Notes under the pieces: model-generated
What the model was told of the DNA's origin: nothing
Databases searched by the model: none
What the model saw: only the letters and a program-made list of their open reading frames with translations
Part shown: piece by piece, positions 41,629 through 51,279 of the stretch
Position numbering within the stretch: position 1 is the stretch's first letter
Layout of the letters: every line of letters starts with the position of its first letter
DNA from: Rhizomonospora bruguierae
GTDB taxonomy: Bacteria; Actinomycetota; Actinomycetes; Mycobacteriales; Micromonosporaceae
NCBI RefSeq assembly: GCF_018397995.1
Contig: NZ_BBQH01000019.1
Coordinates: 62,001-126,000, forward strand
Direction: 5' to 3'
DNA length: 64,000 nt
Position numbers and translations under genes: made by a program

Positions 41629-42549
41629 ATGCCCACGGCAGCCTATCGAGCACATGAACTGGAGTGGCAAGTGTTCCGTGGCGCCGACGCAGTCCGTCGG
41701 GATCTGCTGACGGAGCACCAGTTGCGCAGCCTGGCCTGGATCCGGCTGCGACAGGATGTCTACGCCGACGCCCGCCTCAACCGCGACCACGCCCTGGTTT
41801 GCCGCGCCGTCGCCATGCGCACCCCACCCGGCGTCGTGATCGCCGGACCCTCCGCCGCTTACCTACACGGCATCGACCACGCCGCCACGTTCACCGACGA
41901 TGTCCACATCCTCGCCCCATCCGGCATCCGCGTCGCCGCCCAACGCGGCGTCCGCATCCATGTCACCCGCATCGCCCCCACGGACACCACCACCATCGCT
42001 ACACCCAACACCAGAAACCAACCGGCCTTGCCGGTCACCGCGCCTGACCGCACCGCCTGGGACATCGCCGCCCGGCTCCCCACCCCCCGCGCCGTCGCCA
42101 TCCTCGACGCGATGCTCCGCCACAACCTGCTCACCCCCACCCACCTCACCACCCTCGTCAACCGCTACGCCGGATGCCGCGGCAGCAAACGCGCACACAC
42201 CGCATTCGACCTCGCTGACGCACACTCCCCCGACCCCACCGCCTCCCACCTACGCACGCGCCTCGTCCAAGCCGGCATCCCCAAACCCCAGCTCGACCAC
42301 GCCGTCACCCTCACCGCCGGACTCACCATCCTCCCCGACCTCGCCTGGCCTACCTACCGAGTCGCCGTCGAATACACCCCGCACCGCATCGCCCTACTCA
42401 CCGCAGCAGGATGGCTCGTCATCCACATCCCGCCCCACCGCGGCCGCAAAGACTTCCCCGCCGCCCACCGCGAGCTATGCCAAGCACTCACCCGACGCGG
42501 CTGGAAAGAACCCGAATCGACGATCCACGGTTCGTCTCGGCCCTTGTAA
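41629..42549 (+). CDS. AbiEi-antitoxin-like / DUF559-like protein (paralogue of the gene at 759)
   Basis: 306 residues from the ATG at 41629. It aligns over its full length with the protein at 759-1643: LLTEHQLRSLAWIRLRQDVY, VIAGPSAAYLHGIDHAATF and the C-terminal LAWPTYRVAVEYTPHR, then ALLTAAGWLVIHIP. The same internal part of the nuclease fold is missing in both. Codons here are more often ACC/CAC/CCC than in neighbouring genes, hinting at a different history. Function unknown. Confidence 0.7.
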   Translation: MPTAAYRAHELEWQVFRGADAVRRDLLTEHQLRSLAWIRLRQDVYADARLNRDHALVCRAVAMRTPPGVVIAGPSAAYLHGIDHAATFTDDVHILAPSGIRVAAQRGVRIHVTRIAPTDTTTIATPNTRNQPALPVTAPDRTAWDIAARLPTPRAVAILDAMLRHNLLTPTHLTTLVNRYAGCRGSKRAHTAFDLADAHSPDPTASHLRTRLVQAGIPKPQLDHAVTLTAGLTILPDLAWPTYRVAVEYTPHRIALLTAAGWLVIHIPPHRGRKDFPAAHRELCQALTRRGWKEPESTIHGSSRPL

Positions 42550-42806
42550 CCACCGTGGCGCACTACGTCGCCACGTCCCGCCGCGGCAAGGTGCCGAAGG
42601 CGGCGAGCGAGGAACTAGCCCCGGTCGGTAAGGCCCTGCGGCCGCTGCCCGGGGTCGGCGACGAGGCGTACCTCTGGGACCGGAACGTGCTGTTCCGAGT
42701 GAGCAACCTCGTGGTGGGGATCATCGTCCTTCCCCGGGCACGCAGCACCGACGACCAGGTGCGCACCTTCGCCGCCGACCTGGCGAACCGCCTCCGGAAC
42801 GGCTAG
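42550..42806 (+). pseudogene. C-terminal remnant of a DUF3558-like secreted protein
   Basis: Directly after the stop of the AbiEi-like gene a frame runs through SRRGKVPKAASEELAPVG, LPGVGDEAYLWDRNVLFRVS, NLVVGIIVLP and FAADLANRL. This pattern (GxGDEAY, then a hydrophobic strand and a terminal helix) is the C-terminal half of actinobacterial lipoproteins of the DUF3558 type. No start codon with signal peptide exists upstream, since the N-terminal half would lie inside the AbiEi-like gene. It is therefore most likely a fragment left by insertion or deletion. Confidence 0.5.
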
Positions 42807-42828
42807 GAGGCGGTCGGTGGGAGAACCC

Positions 42829-44247
<1,419 letters not shown>

Positions 44248-44327
44248 CTAGAGCTTACTAACCCACTCACCTGCAAATCCATGCGGTCGCCCTGATCGGT
44301 GCCGCAACGGCCGTGGCGGCGGGTAGA

Positions 44328-45452
44328 TCACCGCTTCAGGCGGTCGGCGGCGGCGGCCACCCGCTCGTCGGTGGCGGTCAGCGCCACCCGCACGTGCCGC
44401 TCCCCCGCGGCACCGTAGAACGCGCCAGGCGCCACGAGCACCCCGCGCCGCGCCAGCCAGTCAACCGTGGACCAGCAGTCCTCGCCCCGGGTGGCCCACA
44501 GGTACAGGCCCGCCTCGGAGTGGGAGATCTCGAACCCGGCCGCGGTCAGCGCCGAACGCAGGATCTCGCGGCGGGCCGCGTACCGGGAACGCTGCCGGGC
44601 GACGTGGTCCTCGTCGCCCAGGGCGGCGACCATCGCGGCCTGGACCGGGGCGGGTACCAGCATGCCGGCGTGCTTGCGGACCGCCAGCAACTCGCCCACG
44701 AGCGCCGGGTCGCCGGCGACGAAGCCCGCGCGGTACCCCGCCAGGTTGGAGCGCTTCGAGAGCGAATGGACGGCCAGTACCCCGGTGGTGTCGTCGCCGC
44801 AGACCTCGGACGAGAGGGCGGAGACCGGGGTGGCGTCCTCCCACGGCAGCGTGAGGTAGCACTCGTCGCTGGCCACGACGGCGCCCCGCTCGCGGGCCCA
44901 GTCGACCACCTTGCGCAGATGCGCCGGGGGCAGGACCCGGCCGGTGGGGTTGGCCGGGGAGTTCACCCAGACGAGCCGGACCCGGCCGGTGGGGCCGAGG
45001 GCGGTCAGCGAGTCGGAGCGCATGACCGTGGCGCCGGCCAGCCGGGCGCCGACCTCGTACGTCGGATAGCAGACCGAGGGGATCACCACGACGTCCCCCG
45101 GGCCGATGCCGAGCAGCGTCGGCAGCCAGGCCACCAACTCCTTGGACCCGATCGTGGGCAGCACCCCGAAGCCGGGGCGGGCGCCGCAGGCGCGCAGTAC
45201 CCAGTCGGTGATGGCCTGGCGAAGCACGGCGGTGCCGGCGGTGAGCGGGTAGCCGGGGGCGTCGGCGGCGGCCGCGAGGGCGTCACGGACCAGCGCGGGC
45301 ACCGGGTCGACGGGGGTGCCGACGGACAGGTCCACGATGCCGCCGGGGTGCGCGGCGGCGATCGCCTTGGCCGGTTCCAGCAGGTCCCACGGGAAGTCGG
45401 GCAGCCCGGCCGAGACCGGCCGGGCCGCCGCGGCGGGCAGGGTCGGGTTCAG
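44328..45452 (-). CDS. dapC: N-succinyldiaminopimelate aminotransferase (class I/II)
   Basis: About 374 residues. PLP-dependent fold type I: GYPLTAGTAVLRQAITDWV, NSPANPTGRVLPP, ASDECYLTL and the PLP lysine in SLSKRSNLAGYRAGF. The neighbour is a 7Fe ferredoxin, as for DapC in mycobacteria. The start is odd: no in-frame ATG, GTG or TTG exists between the ferredoxin stop and the conserved region. The best candidate is the CTG at 45452, 7 nt after GAGGT; a GTA at 45461 stands where a GTG would be expected. The enzyme acts between DapD and DapE, both in this window. Confidence 0.9.
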   Translation of the reverse strand: MNPTLPAAAARPVSAGLPDFPWDLLEPAKAIAAAHPGGIVDLSVGTPVDPVPALVRDALAAAADAPGYPLTAGTAVLRQAITDWVLRACGARPGFGVLPTIGSKELVAWLPTLLGIGPGDVVVIPSVCYPTYEVGARLAGATVMRSDSLTALGPTGRVRLVWVNSPANPTGRVLPPAHLRKVVDWARERGAVVASDECYLTLPWEDATPVSALSSEVCGDDTTGVLAVHSLSKRSNLAGYRAGFVAGDPALVGELLAVRKHAGMLVPAPVQAAMVAALGDEDHVARQRSRYAARREILRSALTAAGFEISHSEAGLYLWATRGEDCWSTVDWLARRGVLVAPGAFYGAAGERHVRVALTATDERVAAAADRLKR

Positions 45453-45462
45453 CGCCGGTACC

Positions 45463-45789
45463 TCAGTGCTCGGTCTCGCGCGGCGGCAGCCCGGCGACGA
45501 ACGTGGCGTCCTTCTCCACCTTGCCGATCTTGGAGGCGCCGCCCGGGGAGCCGAGATCCTCGAAGAACTCGTAGTTCGCCGAGACGTAGTCCTTCCACTG
45601 CTCCGGGACGTCGTCCTCGTAGAAGATGGCCTCCACCGGGCAGACCGGCTCACACGCCCCGCAGTCCACGCACTCGTCCGGGTGGATGTACAGCATCCGG
45701 TTGCCCTCGTAGATGCAGTCGACCGGGCACTCCTCGATGCACGCCTTGTCGAGCAGATCCACGCACGGCTCGGCGATGATGTAGGTCAC
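45463..45789 (-). CDS. fdxA: 7Fe ferredoxin
   Basis: 108 residues from the GTG at 45789 (AAGGAAG 6 nt before). The 3Fe-4S and 4Fe-4S cluster motifs are in CVDLLDKACIEECPVDCIYE and CVDCGACEPVCP. The C-terminal part (IFYEDDVPEQWKDY, then FFEDLGSPGGA) is characteristic of actinobacterial/Thermus-type ferredoxins of about 105-110 residues. It is an electron carrier. It precedes dapC with nearly no gap. Confidence 0.95.
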   Translation of the reverse strand: MTYIIAEPCVDLLDKACIEECPVDCIYEGNRMLYIHPDECVDCGACEPVCPVEAIFYEDDVPEQWKDYVSANYEFFEDLGSPGGASKIGKVEKDATFVAGLPPRETEH

Positions 45790-45869
45790 TGGTCTTCCTT
45801 CCGGCAAGCCACGCCGCTCTTCGCCCGCGGCGGTACGAGCCTAGTATCTCGCTGGGGAGGGATCTCTAG

Positions 45870-46823
45870 GTGCTCGGGCAACACGATGTGGGACACCGGG
45901 TGGTCGTCCGCCGGTTCGTCCGGCTGGGCCCCGAGGGGCGCCCGCTGTTCGGCGACCTGATCGGGGAGTTGCTGGAGTTCGGCGAGGAGACCCTGCGCCT
46001 GCGCACCCGGGACGGCGCCACGCACCGGGTCGCGCGGGGCGACATCATCGGGGCCAAACGGGTACCCCCGTGGCGGCCGCCGAACCGCCGGGTCGCCGCG
46101 CTGGAGCGTGCGGCGGAGGAGGCGTGGCCCGCGCCGGTGCGCGAGGCGCTCGGCGAGTGGGTCCTGCGCTGCGCCGAGGGCTGGACCGGGCGGGGCAACT
46201 CCGCCCTGGCGGTGGGCGACCCGGGGCTCCCGCTGCCGGCGGCGGTCGACGCGGTGGAGAACTGGTACGCGGCGCGCGGCCGACCCCCGATGATCAACCT
46301 GCCGCTGCCGCTGGCCGCACCCGTCGCCGCGGAACTGGACGCCCGCGGCTGGCGCAGCCGGCCCCCGACCCTGGTGCAGACCGCCGCCGTGAAGCACCTG
46401 GTCGCCGCGGCGCCCGGCGAGGGCGTCGAGCTGGCGGCGACGCCCACGCCGGGGTGGTTGAGGTCCGTCGCCGGGCGCACAGGAACCCTCCCGCCGGCCG
46501 CGCACCACATCCTCGCCGCCGTGGAGCGGGTCCGCTTCGCGCACGTGTACGGCGACGGCGGCGACCTGCTCGGCACGGCCCGTGGGACGGTGACCGGCGG
46601 CGGACGCTGGCTCGGCCTGTTCCTGATCGACGTGCGCCCCGAGGCCCGGCGGCGCGGGGTGGCCCGCCACCTGATCGGCGCGCTCGCCCAGTGGGCCGCG
46701 GGCGAGGGCGCGATCGAGGCGTTCCTCCAGGTGGAGGAGCACAACGAACCCGCCAAGGCGCTCTACCGCGACCTCGGCTTCACCACCCACCACACCTACG
46801 TCACCCGGATCGCACCCGGGTGA
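45870..46823 (+). CDS. GNAT acetyltransferase with extra N-terminal domain
   Basis: 317 residues from the GTG at 45870 (GGGGAGGG upstream). The first 65 residues form a small beta domain (GDLIGELLEFGEETLRLRTR), then come two GNAT-like halves. The second has the acetyl-CoA motif LIDVRPEARRRGVARHLIGA and AFLQVEEHNEPAKALYRDLG. Divergent from the ferredoxin, as in other actinobacteria. Substrate unknown. Confidence 0.87.
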   Translation: MLGQHDVGHRVVVRRFVRLGPEGRPLFGDLIGELLEFGEETLRLRTRDGATHRVARGDIIGAKRVPPWRPPNRRVAALERAAEEAWPAPVREALGEWVLRCAEGWTGRGNSALAVGDPGLPLPAAVDAVENWYAARGRPPMINLPLPLAAPVAAELDARGWRSRPPTLVQTAAVKHLVAAAPGEGVELAATPTPGWLRSVAGRTGTLPPAAHHILAAVERVRFAHVYGDGGDLLGTARGTVTGGGRWLGLFLIDVRPEARRRGVARHLIGALAQWAAGEGAIEAFLQVEEHNEPAKALYRDLGFTTHHTYVTRIAPG

Positions 46824-46833
46824 GGGCCACCCG

Positions 46834-47310
46834 CTATCGGCGGACCGGCCGCGCCGGCTTGACCCGTGCCGCCTTGAGGTGCGCCTCCGCGTACCGCTTG
46901 AGCGAGCGGGACCGGTAGTCCCAGCCGAGCAGGGTGGCGATCGAGACGCCCAGTGCCGTACCGAGGATGACCGCCGCGGAGTACTGCCAGATCTGCCCGA
47001 AGAAGGCGCCCGCGCCGGCCGCGAACGGGGTGGTGCCGCTGATGAACGGCCCGACGAAGATGGACAGCAGCAGAGCGACCGCCGCCGCGACCGTGAGCTC
47101 CAGCAGGAGCGGGTTGAGCGGACGGTTGCGGCACCGCGCGAACGCCACGGCGGCGAACACCAGGCCGATCACCACCAGCGTGACCAGGGTGATCACGTCC
47201 TGCCGGTCCAGGTCGTCCTTGGCCGTGAACCGGGTGACCAGGCGGGCCACCACGTTGATCCCGAACAGGGCACCCACCAGAACGCCGGCCGGCAGCCACC
47301 GCTGAACCAT
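46834..47310 (-). CDS. Membrane protein, four segments, unknown function
   Basis: 158 residues from the ATG at 47310 with GGAGG upstream. Hydrophobic segments: VLVGALFGINVVARL, VITLVTLVVIGLVFAAVAF, LTVAAAVALLLSIFVGPF and FFGQIWQYSAAVILGTALG. The tail is strongly basic. Convergent with the GNAT gene (10 bp). Not recognised as a named family. Confidence 0.75.
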   Translation of the reverse strand: MVQRWLPAGVLVGALFGINVVARLVTRFTAKDDLDRQDVITLVTLVVIGLVFAAVAFARCRNRPLNPLLLELTVAAAVALLLSIFVGPFISGTTPFAAGAGAFFGQIWQYSAAVILGTALGVSIATLLGWDYRSRSLKRYAEAHLKAARVKPARPVRR

Positions 47311-47419
47311 GCTTGCCTCCGCAGGACACGTGTGTGGGCGCCGCCCGTCCGGCGCCCGGTGTCGCCCATAGTGGCTCCCCCGCTCGACGCGCCGCAAGCT
47401 CCCGTTTACCCGGAGAGGG

Positions 47420-47860
47420 TCATCTGGCGAGGCTGGGGACGATGAGGCGGTAGGCGCCGACGGCCCACCCGATGGTCCCGCCGAAGATGGTGCCGAGCGA
47501 AACCCAGTCGCTGATCAGCGCCAGATCGCCCTCGGTGGTCCGCTGCGCGGCCGCCACGATGATCCCGAACCAGACGATCCCCGGCAGCAGGGCCGCGCCC
47601 TTGTGCCCGGTCGCCCGGTAGGCGAACCAGACCAGCGCCGCGTTCAGGACGATGGCCAGCGGAATCGAGATCGGCACCGGCCAGCGCCCCGCGTGCAGGG
47701 GCGTGTAGGCGATCTCGATGAGCGCGGTGATGACCGCCCCGTACACGGCGACCACACCCCCGGCCACGCGCAGGGCGCGGTCCGCGCCGCGGCTCGGCGG
47801 CCGGGGTGGCGAACCGGCCGGCGGCGCGGGGGGCGGGCCGGCCGCGGCGGGTTCGCTCAC
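47420..47860 (-). CDS. Membrane protein with Pro-rich N-terminus, bridged to mshB by a micro-ORF
   Basis: 146 residues from a GTG at 47860. After a Pro/Ala-rich 30-residue start there are four hydrophobic segments (VAGGVVAVYGAVITALIEIA; ISIPLAIVLNAALVWFAY; LLPGIVWFGIIVAAAQ; IFGGTIGWAVGAYRLIV). Its GTG overlaps the stop of a 27-codon micro-ORF that in turn overlaps the mshB stop, so it would be translated from the mshB mRNA by coupling. Function unknown. Confidence 0.75.
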   Translation of the reverse strand: MSEPAAAGPPPAPPAGSPPRPPSRGADRALRVAGGVVAVYGAVITALIEIAYTPLHAGRWPVPISIPLAIVLNAALVWFAYRATGHKGAALLPGIVWFGIIVAAAQRTTEGDLALISDWVSLGTIFGGTIGWAVGAYRLIVPSLAR

Positions 47861-47940
47861 AGAGCCAACCTTTCGTTCGCGACTGCGGTACTTCCTCCGC
47901 AGCCGCCCGCCGGCGCGCTCCGGGCGTTCCTCGCGCTCAC
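47857..47940 (-). CDS. Cistron-bridging micro-ORF (27 codons), diverged copy
   Basis: From a GTG at 47940, overlapping the mshB TGA, to a TGA at 47857-47859, overlapping the GTG of the next gene. The peptide begins [10 protein letters not shown] and ends [12 protein letters not shown]. The first 30 nt and a later 27-nt block match the three units at 53106-53376 except for one base each; the middle is 15 nt instead of 24. The second block ends in AAAGG, 8 nt before the next GTG. The coupled junctions and the repeated occurrence support a real element rather than a chance frame. Confidence 0.7.
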   Translation of the reverse strand: MSARNARSAPAGGCGGSTAVANERLAL

Positions 47941-48842
47941 GGGGCGGGGCTGAGTTCGCGCGGCTCGGCCGGCAGGCCGGCGAACAGGTCGGACTCCCAG
48001 TCGTTCGGCCCGCCGCCCGGGCCACGGGCGCCGGCGGCCAGGGTGTAGTACTCCACGCCCATGAACTCGCGCCCGTACCGCCCGGCGACCACGTACAGCC
48101 AGGAGTCGGCCGGGATCTGGGTGGCGTGCGCCCGCAGCGCCGCCTCCTTGCGCCCGCCCACGTCGGTGGCGTCGATCCGGGCGGCGATGTCCCCGTCCGG
48201 CGAGCCGAACGGCAACTCGTTCACGTCGTGCACGTCCCCGAACGGGTTGTCGCTGGACCGGGCGAACGCGTCCATGCCGTCCATCAGCACCCGACGCGGG
48301 ACGGCGGTGAAGTAGATCTTGTCCGGACCGATCCGCTCGCCGTCGGCCAGCGCGGCGGCGCGCATCGCGACCCGGTGCGCCTGGATGTGGTCCGGGTGAC
48401 CGTAGAAGCCGTTCTCGTCGTACGTGACCAGCACCTGCGGCCGCACCTCGCGGATCACCTCAAGCAGTTCGGCCGCGGCCGCGGCCACGTCGGCGCGCCA
48501 GAATGCCCGGGGGTGCTCGTTGGTGGGCGCGCCCATCATGCCCGAGTCGCGGTACCGGCCGGCACCGCCGAGGAACCGGTGGTCGGTCACGCCGAGCGCG
48601 GCACAGGCCCGCTCCAACTCCACGATCCGGTACCCGCCGAGCTGGTCCGCCTGGCCGGCGGCGAGCTGGGCCAACTCCGGGCGGTGGATCTCGCCCTCCT
48701 CCCCGAGCGTGCAGGTGACCAGCGTGACGTGCGCGCCGGCCGCGGCGTAGTACGCCATCGTGGCGCCGGTGCCGATGGACTCGTCGTCCGGGTGCGCGTG
48801 CACGAACAGAATCCGGCGCCCAACCGCGGGGGAAGAGGTCAC
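47937..48842 (-). CDS. mshB: N-acetyl-GlcN-Ins deacetylase of mycothiol synthesis
   Basis: 301 residues from a GTG at 48842. Zinc motif AHPDDES at residues 16-22, later [14 protein letters not shown]. Length and the segments [15 protein letters not shown] and [14 protein letters not shown] agree with MshB rather than the paralogous mycothiol conjugate amidase (no Mca signature seen). It produces GlcN-Ins for MshC. Fits the presence of a mycoredoxin gene. Followed by the bridging micro-ORF. Confidence 0.94.
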   Translation of the reverse strand: MTSSPAVGRRILFVHAHPDDESIGTGATMAYYAAAGAHVTLVTCTLGEEGEIHRPELAQLAAGQADQLGGYRIVELERACAALGVTDHRFLGGAGRYRDSGMMGAPTNEHPRAFWRADVAAAAAELLEVIREVRPQVLVTYDENGFYGHPDHIQAHRVAMRAAALADGERIGPDKIYFTAVPRRVLMDGMDAFARSSDNPFGDVHDVNELPFGSPDGDIAARIDATDVGGRKEAALRAHATQIPADSWLYVVAGRYGREFMGVEYYTLAAGARGPGGGPNDWESDLFAGLPAEPRELSPAP

Positions 48843-48975
48843 GCCGACACTCTACGCGCGCGAGGATCGCCGCCAGCCCGGCGCGCGGCCCGGCGATCGC
48901 CCGCTCTCGCCCGGGCCGGGCGCAAGAGGGCGGGAATCGCTCGCGCGGCGGCGCCGCTCGGGTCACTATCCGTGG

Positions 48976-51126
48976 GTGGAGTATCCGGAACTGGCGGCCG
49001 CGACCGGCCGATTCACCCGTGGCGCGGCGCGCCGTGTCCGGGTCGGCGCCGACGGCGCGCGGGTGGTGTTCCTGCGCTCCACCGGGCCGGTCGACCCGGT
49101 CGAGCGGCTGTGGGTCTTCGACGTGGCGACCGGCACCGAACGCCTGGTCGCCGACCCCACCGACCTCGGCGCCTTACCCGACCGCCCGAACGCCGACCCA
49201 GTCGAAGCGGGTGCCGGTGGCCTGGGTGGCGGTGCCGCTTCCATTACCGCGTATGCGACCGACCCGGGCGCCACGGTCGCCGCATTCACCCTGGACGGTG
49301 CGCTGTTCCGGGCCGACCTGGTGTCCGGGGAGGTGACCCGGCTGCCCGCGGCCGGCCCGGCGATCGACCCCCGCCCCGACCCGACCGGCCGGCGCATCGG
49401 CTACGTCACCGGTGACTCCCTCCACGTCGTCCACCCGGACGGCACCGACGCCCTGCTCGCCGGCGAGACCGGTTCGCCGGGTCGCCCCTCGTACGTGACC
49501 TGGGGGCTCAGCGACCCGCAAACCGCCGCCGACTTCGGGCGGCGGCGCGGGTACTGGTGGTCCCCGGACGGGGAGACGATCCTCGCCGCCCGGGTCGACG
49601 CGGCCCGGGTCCCCCGGCTGTACCTGGCCGATCCCGCGGACCCGGCGGCCGAGCCGCGCAGCGTGCCTTATCCCGGCGCCGGCGCCACCACCCCGCGCCC
49701 CAGCCTGGCCCTGCTGGACCTGGACGGCGGCTGGGTCGACGTGCACTGGGACCGGGAGACGTACCCGTACCTGGCGGCGGTCCGCTGGGCGGACGCCGCC
49801 CCGCTGATCACGGTGCTGCGCCGCCCGCAGCAGCACGGGCTGGTCCTGGCCGTGGACCCGCGCACCGGGGAGACCCAGGTGCACGCCGAACTGGCGGACC
49901 CGCGCTGGGTCGAGCCGATCCCCGGCACCCCGCGCCACCTGCCCGACGGCCGGGTGCTGGTCGGCGGCGAACTCGCCCACGACGGCTACGACGCGCGCTG
50001 CCTGTTCGCCGACGGCACCCTGCTCACCCCGCCCACCCTGTACGTGCGCCGCGTCGTCGGCCGGCTCGGCACCGGCCGGGGCATGGACCTGCTCCTCGAG
50101 GGCAGCGAGGGCGAGCCCAGCGAGCAGCACCTCTACCGGGTGCACGGTGCCCTCGGCGGCGGCCACGAGGCCCGGCGGATCACCACGGGCGCCGGCTGGC
50201 ACCGCGGCGCGGCCGGCGGCGACACCCTGGTCGTCGGCAGCGCCTCGCTGGACGCCCCGGGCACCGAGTGGACCGTCTGGCGCGGCGGCGCCGAGGTCGG
50301 CCGGCTCGGCGCCAGGACCGCCACCACCCCGTACGCGCCCCGCCCGGTGCTGGAGCGCGTCACCGACCGCCGCCTGCCCACCGGCGTCCTCTACCCCCGC
50401 CAGCACGTCGCCGGCCGCCGGCTGCCGGTCCTGCTGGACATCCACGGTGCGCCCGCCGCGCCGCAGCAGGTGGTGGCCGCCCGGTCCGGCTGGCTGGACC
50501 GGCAGTGGTGGGCCGACGCGGGCTTCGCCGTCGTGGTCGTGGACAACCGCGGCACCCGCGGTGTCGCCCCCTCCTTCGAGAAGGTCGTGCACCGCCGCCT
50601 CGCCGACGTCATCCTCGCCGACCTGACCGACGCCCTGGCCGCCCTCGCCGACAAGCACGCCGACCTGGACCTGGCCCGGGTCGCCGTGCGCGGCCAGGGC
50701 TTCGGCGGCTGGCTCGCCGCGCTCGCCGCGCTGCGCCGCCCCGACCTGTTCCGCTGCGCCGTGGCCCGCTCGCCCATCGCCGACTGGAGTCGCTACCGGG
50801 CCGCCTACGCCGAGCGCCACCTCGGTCCCCCGGACGACGCCGGCGAGGTCTACGCCCACCACAACCTGCTCGACCTGGCCGCCGAGCCCCCGGCCAGGCC
50901 GGCGGAGGCGCGCCCGCTGCTGCTCGTACACGGCCTGGCGGACGCGGACGTCCTGCCCGAGCACACCCTGCGCCTGAGCGCGGCGCTGCTCGCGGCGGGC
51001 CGACCCCACTCGGTCCTGCCGCTGCCCGGGGCGGGGCATACGGAGGTGGCGGAGGCGGCCGGTGGGCTCCTGCGCGCGGAGCTGGCGTTCATCCAGGCGG
51101 CGCTGACCCGGGACGCCGACACATAG
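48976..51126 (+). CDS. S9 (prolyl oligopeptidase/DPP-IV-like) protein lacking the catalytic serine
   Basis: 716 residues from a GTG at 48976 (no good ribosome binding site). An N-terminal beta-propeller (RVRVGADGARVVFLRSTGP; RPSYVTWGLSDP; YWWSPDGETILAARVD) is followed by an alpha/beta-hydrolase. The acid and histidine regions are visible (VHGLADADVLPEHTL; PLPGAGHTEV). The nucleophile elbow reads AVRGQGFGGWLAALA: residue 575 is Gly (GGC) where the GxSxGG serine should be. It may be a non-catalytic binding protein, or this position may be a recent mutation. Divergent from mshB. Confidence 0.85.
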   Translation: MEYPELAAATGRFTRGAARRVRVGADGARVVFLRSTGPVDPVERLWVFDVATGTERLVADPTDLGALPDRPNADPVEAGAGGLGGGAASITAYATDPGATVAAFTLDGALFRADLVSGEVTRLPAAGPAIDPRPDPTGRRIGYVTGDSLHVVHPDGTDALLAGETGSPGRPSYVTWGLSDPQTAADFGRRRGYWWSPDGETILAARVDAARVPRLYLADPADPAAEPRSVPYPGAGATTPRPSLALLDLDGGWVDVHWDRETYPYLAAVRWADAAPLITVLRRPQQHGLVLAVDPRTGETQVHAELADPRWVEPIPGTPRHLPDGRVLVGGELAHDGYDARCLFADGTLLTPPTLYVRRVVGRLGTGRGMDLLLEGSEGEPSEQHLYRVHGALGGGHEARRITTGAGWHRGAAGGDTLVVGSASLDAPGTEWTVWRGGAEVGRLGARTATTPYAPRPVLERVTDRRLPTGVLYPRQHVAGRRLPVLLDIHGAPAAPQQVVAARSGWLDRQWWADAGFAVVVVDNRGTRGVAPSFEKVVHRRLADVILADLTDALAALADKHADLDLARVAVRGQGFGGWLAALAALRRPDLFRCAVARSPIADWSRYRAAYAERHLGPPDDAGEVYAHHNLLDLAAEPPARPAEARPLLLVHGLADADVLPEHTLRLSAALLAAGRPHSVLPLPGAGHTEVAEAAGGLLRAELAFIQAALTRDADT

Positions 51127-51279
51127 TGGTTGATGCATTCGTCGCACAGCGAACAGGGCGGACAGGGCGCATCGGCGCCCCTACGGTTCGTCATCGGCAC
51201 GGCCGGCCCCGCCCCCTGCGGGAGACTGGCGACGGTGCCACGTGCCACCGGAGGTGACGATGACGGCATCCGTCTCCGG

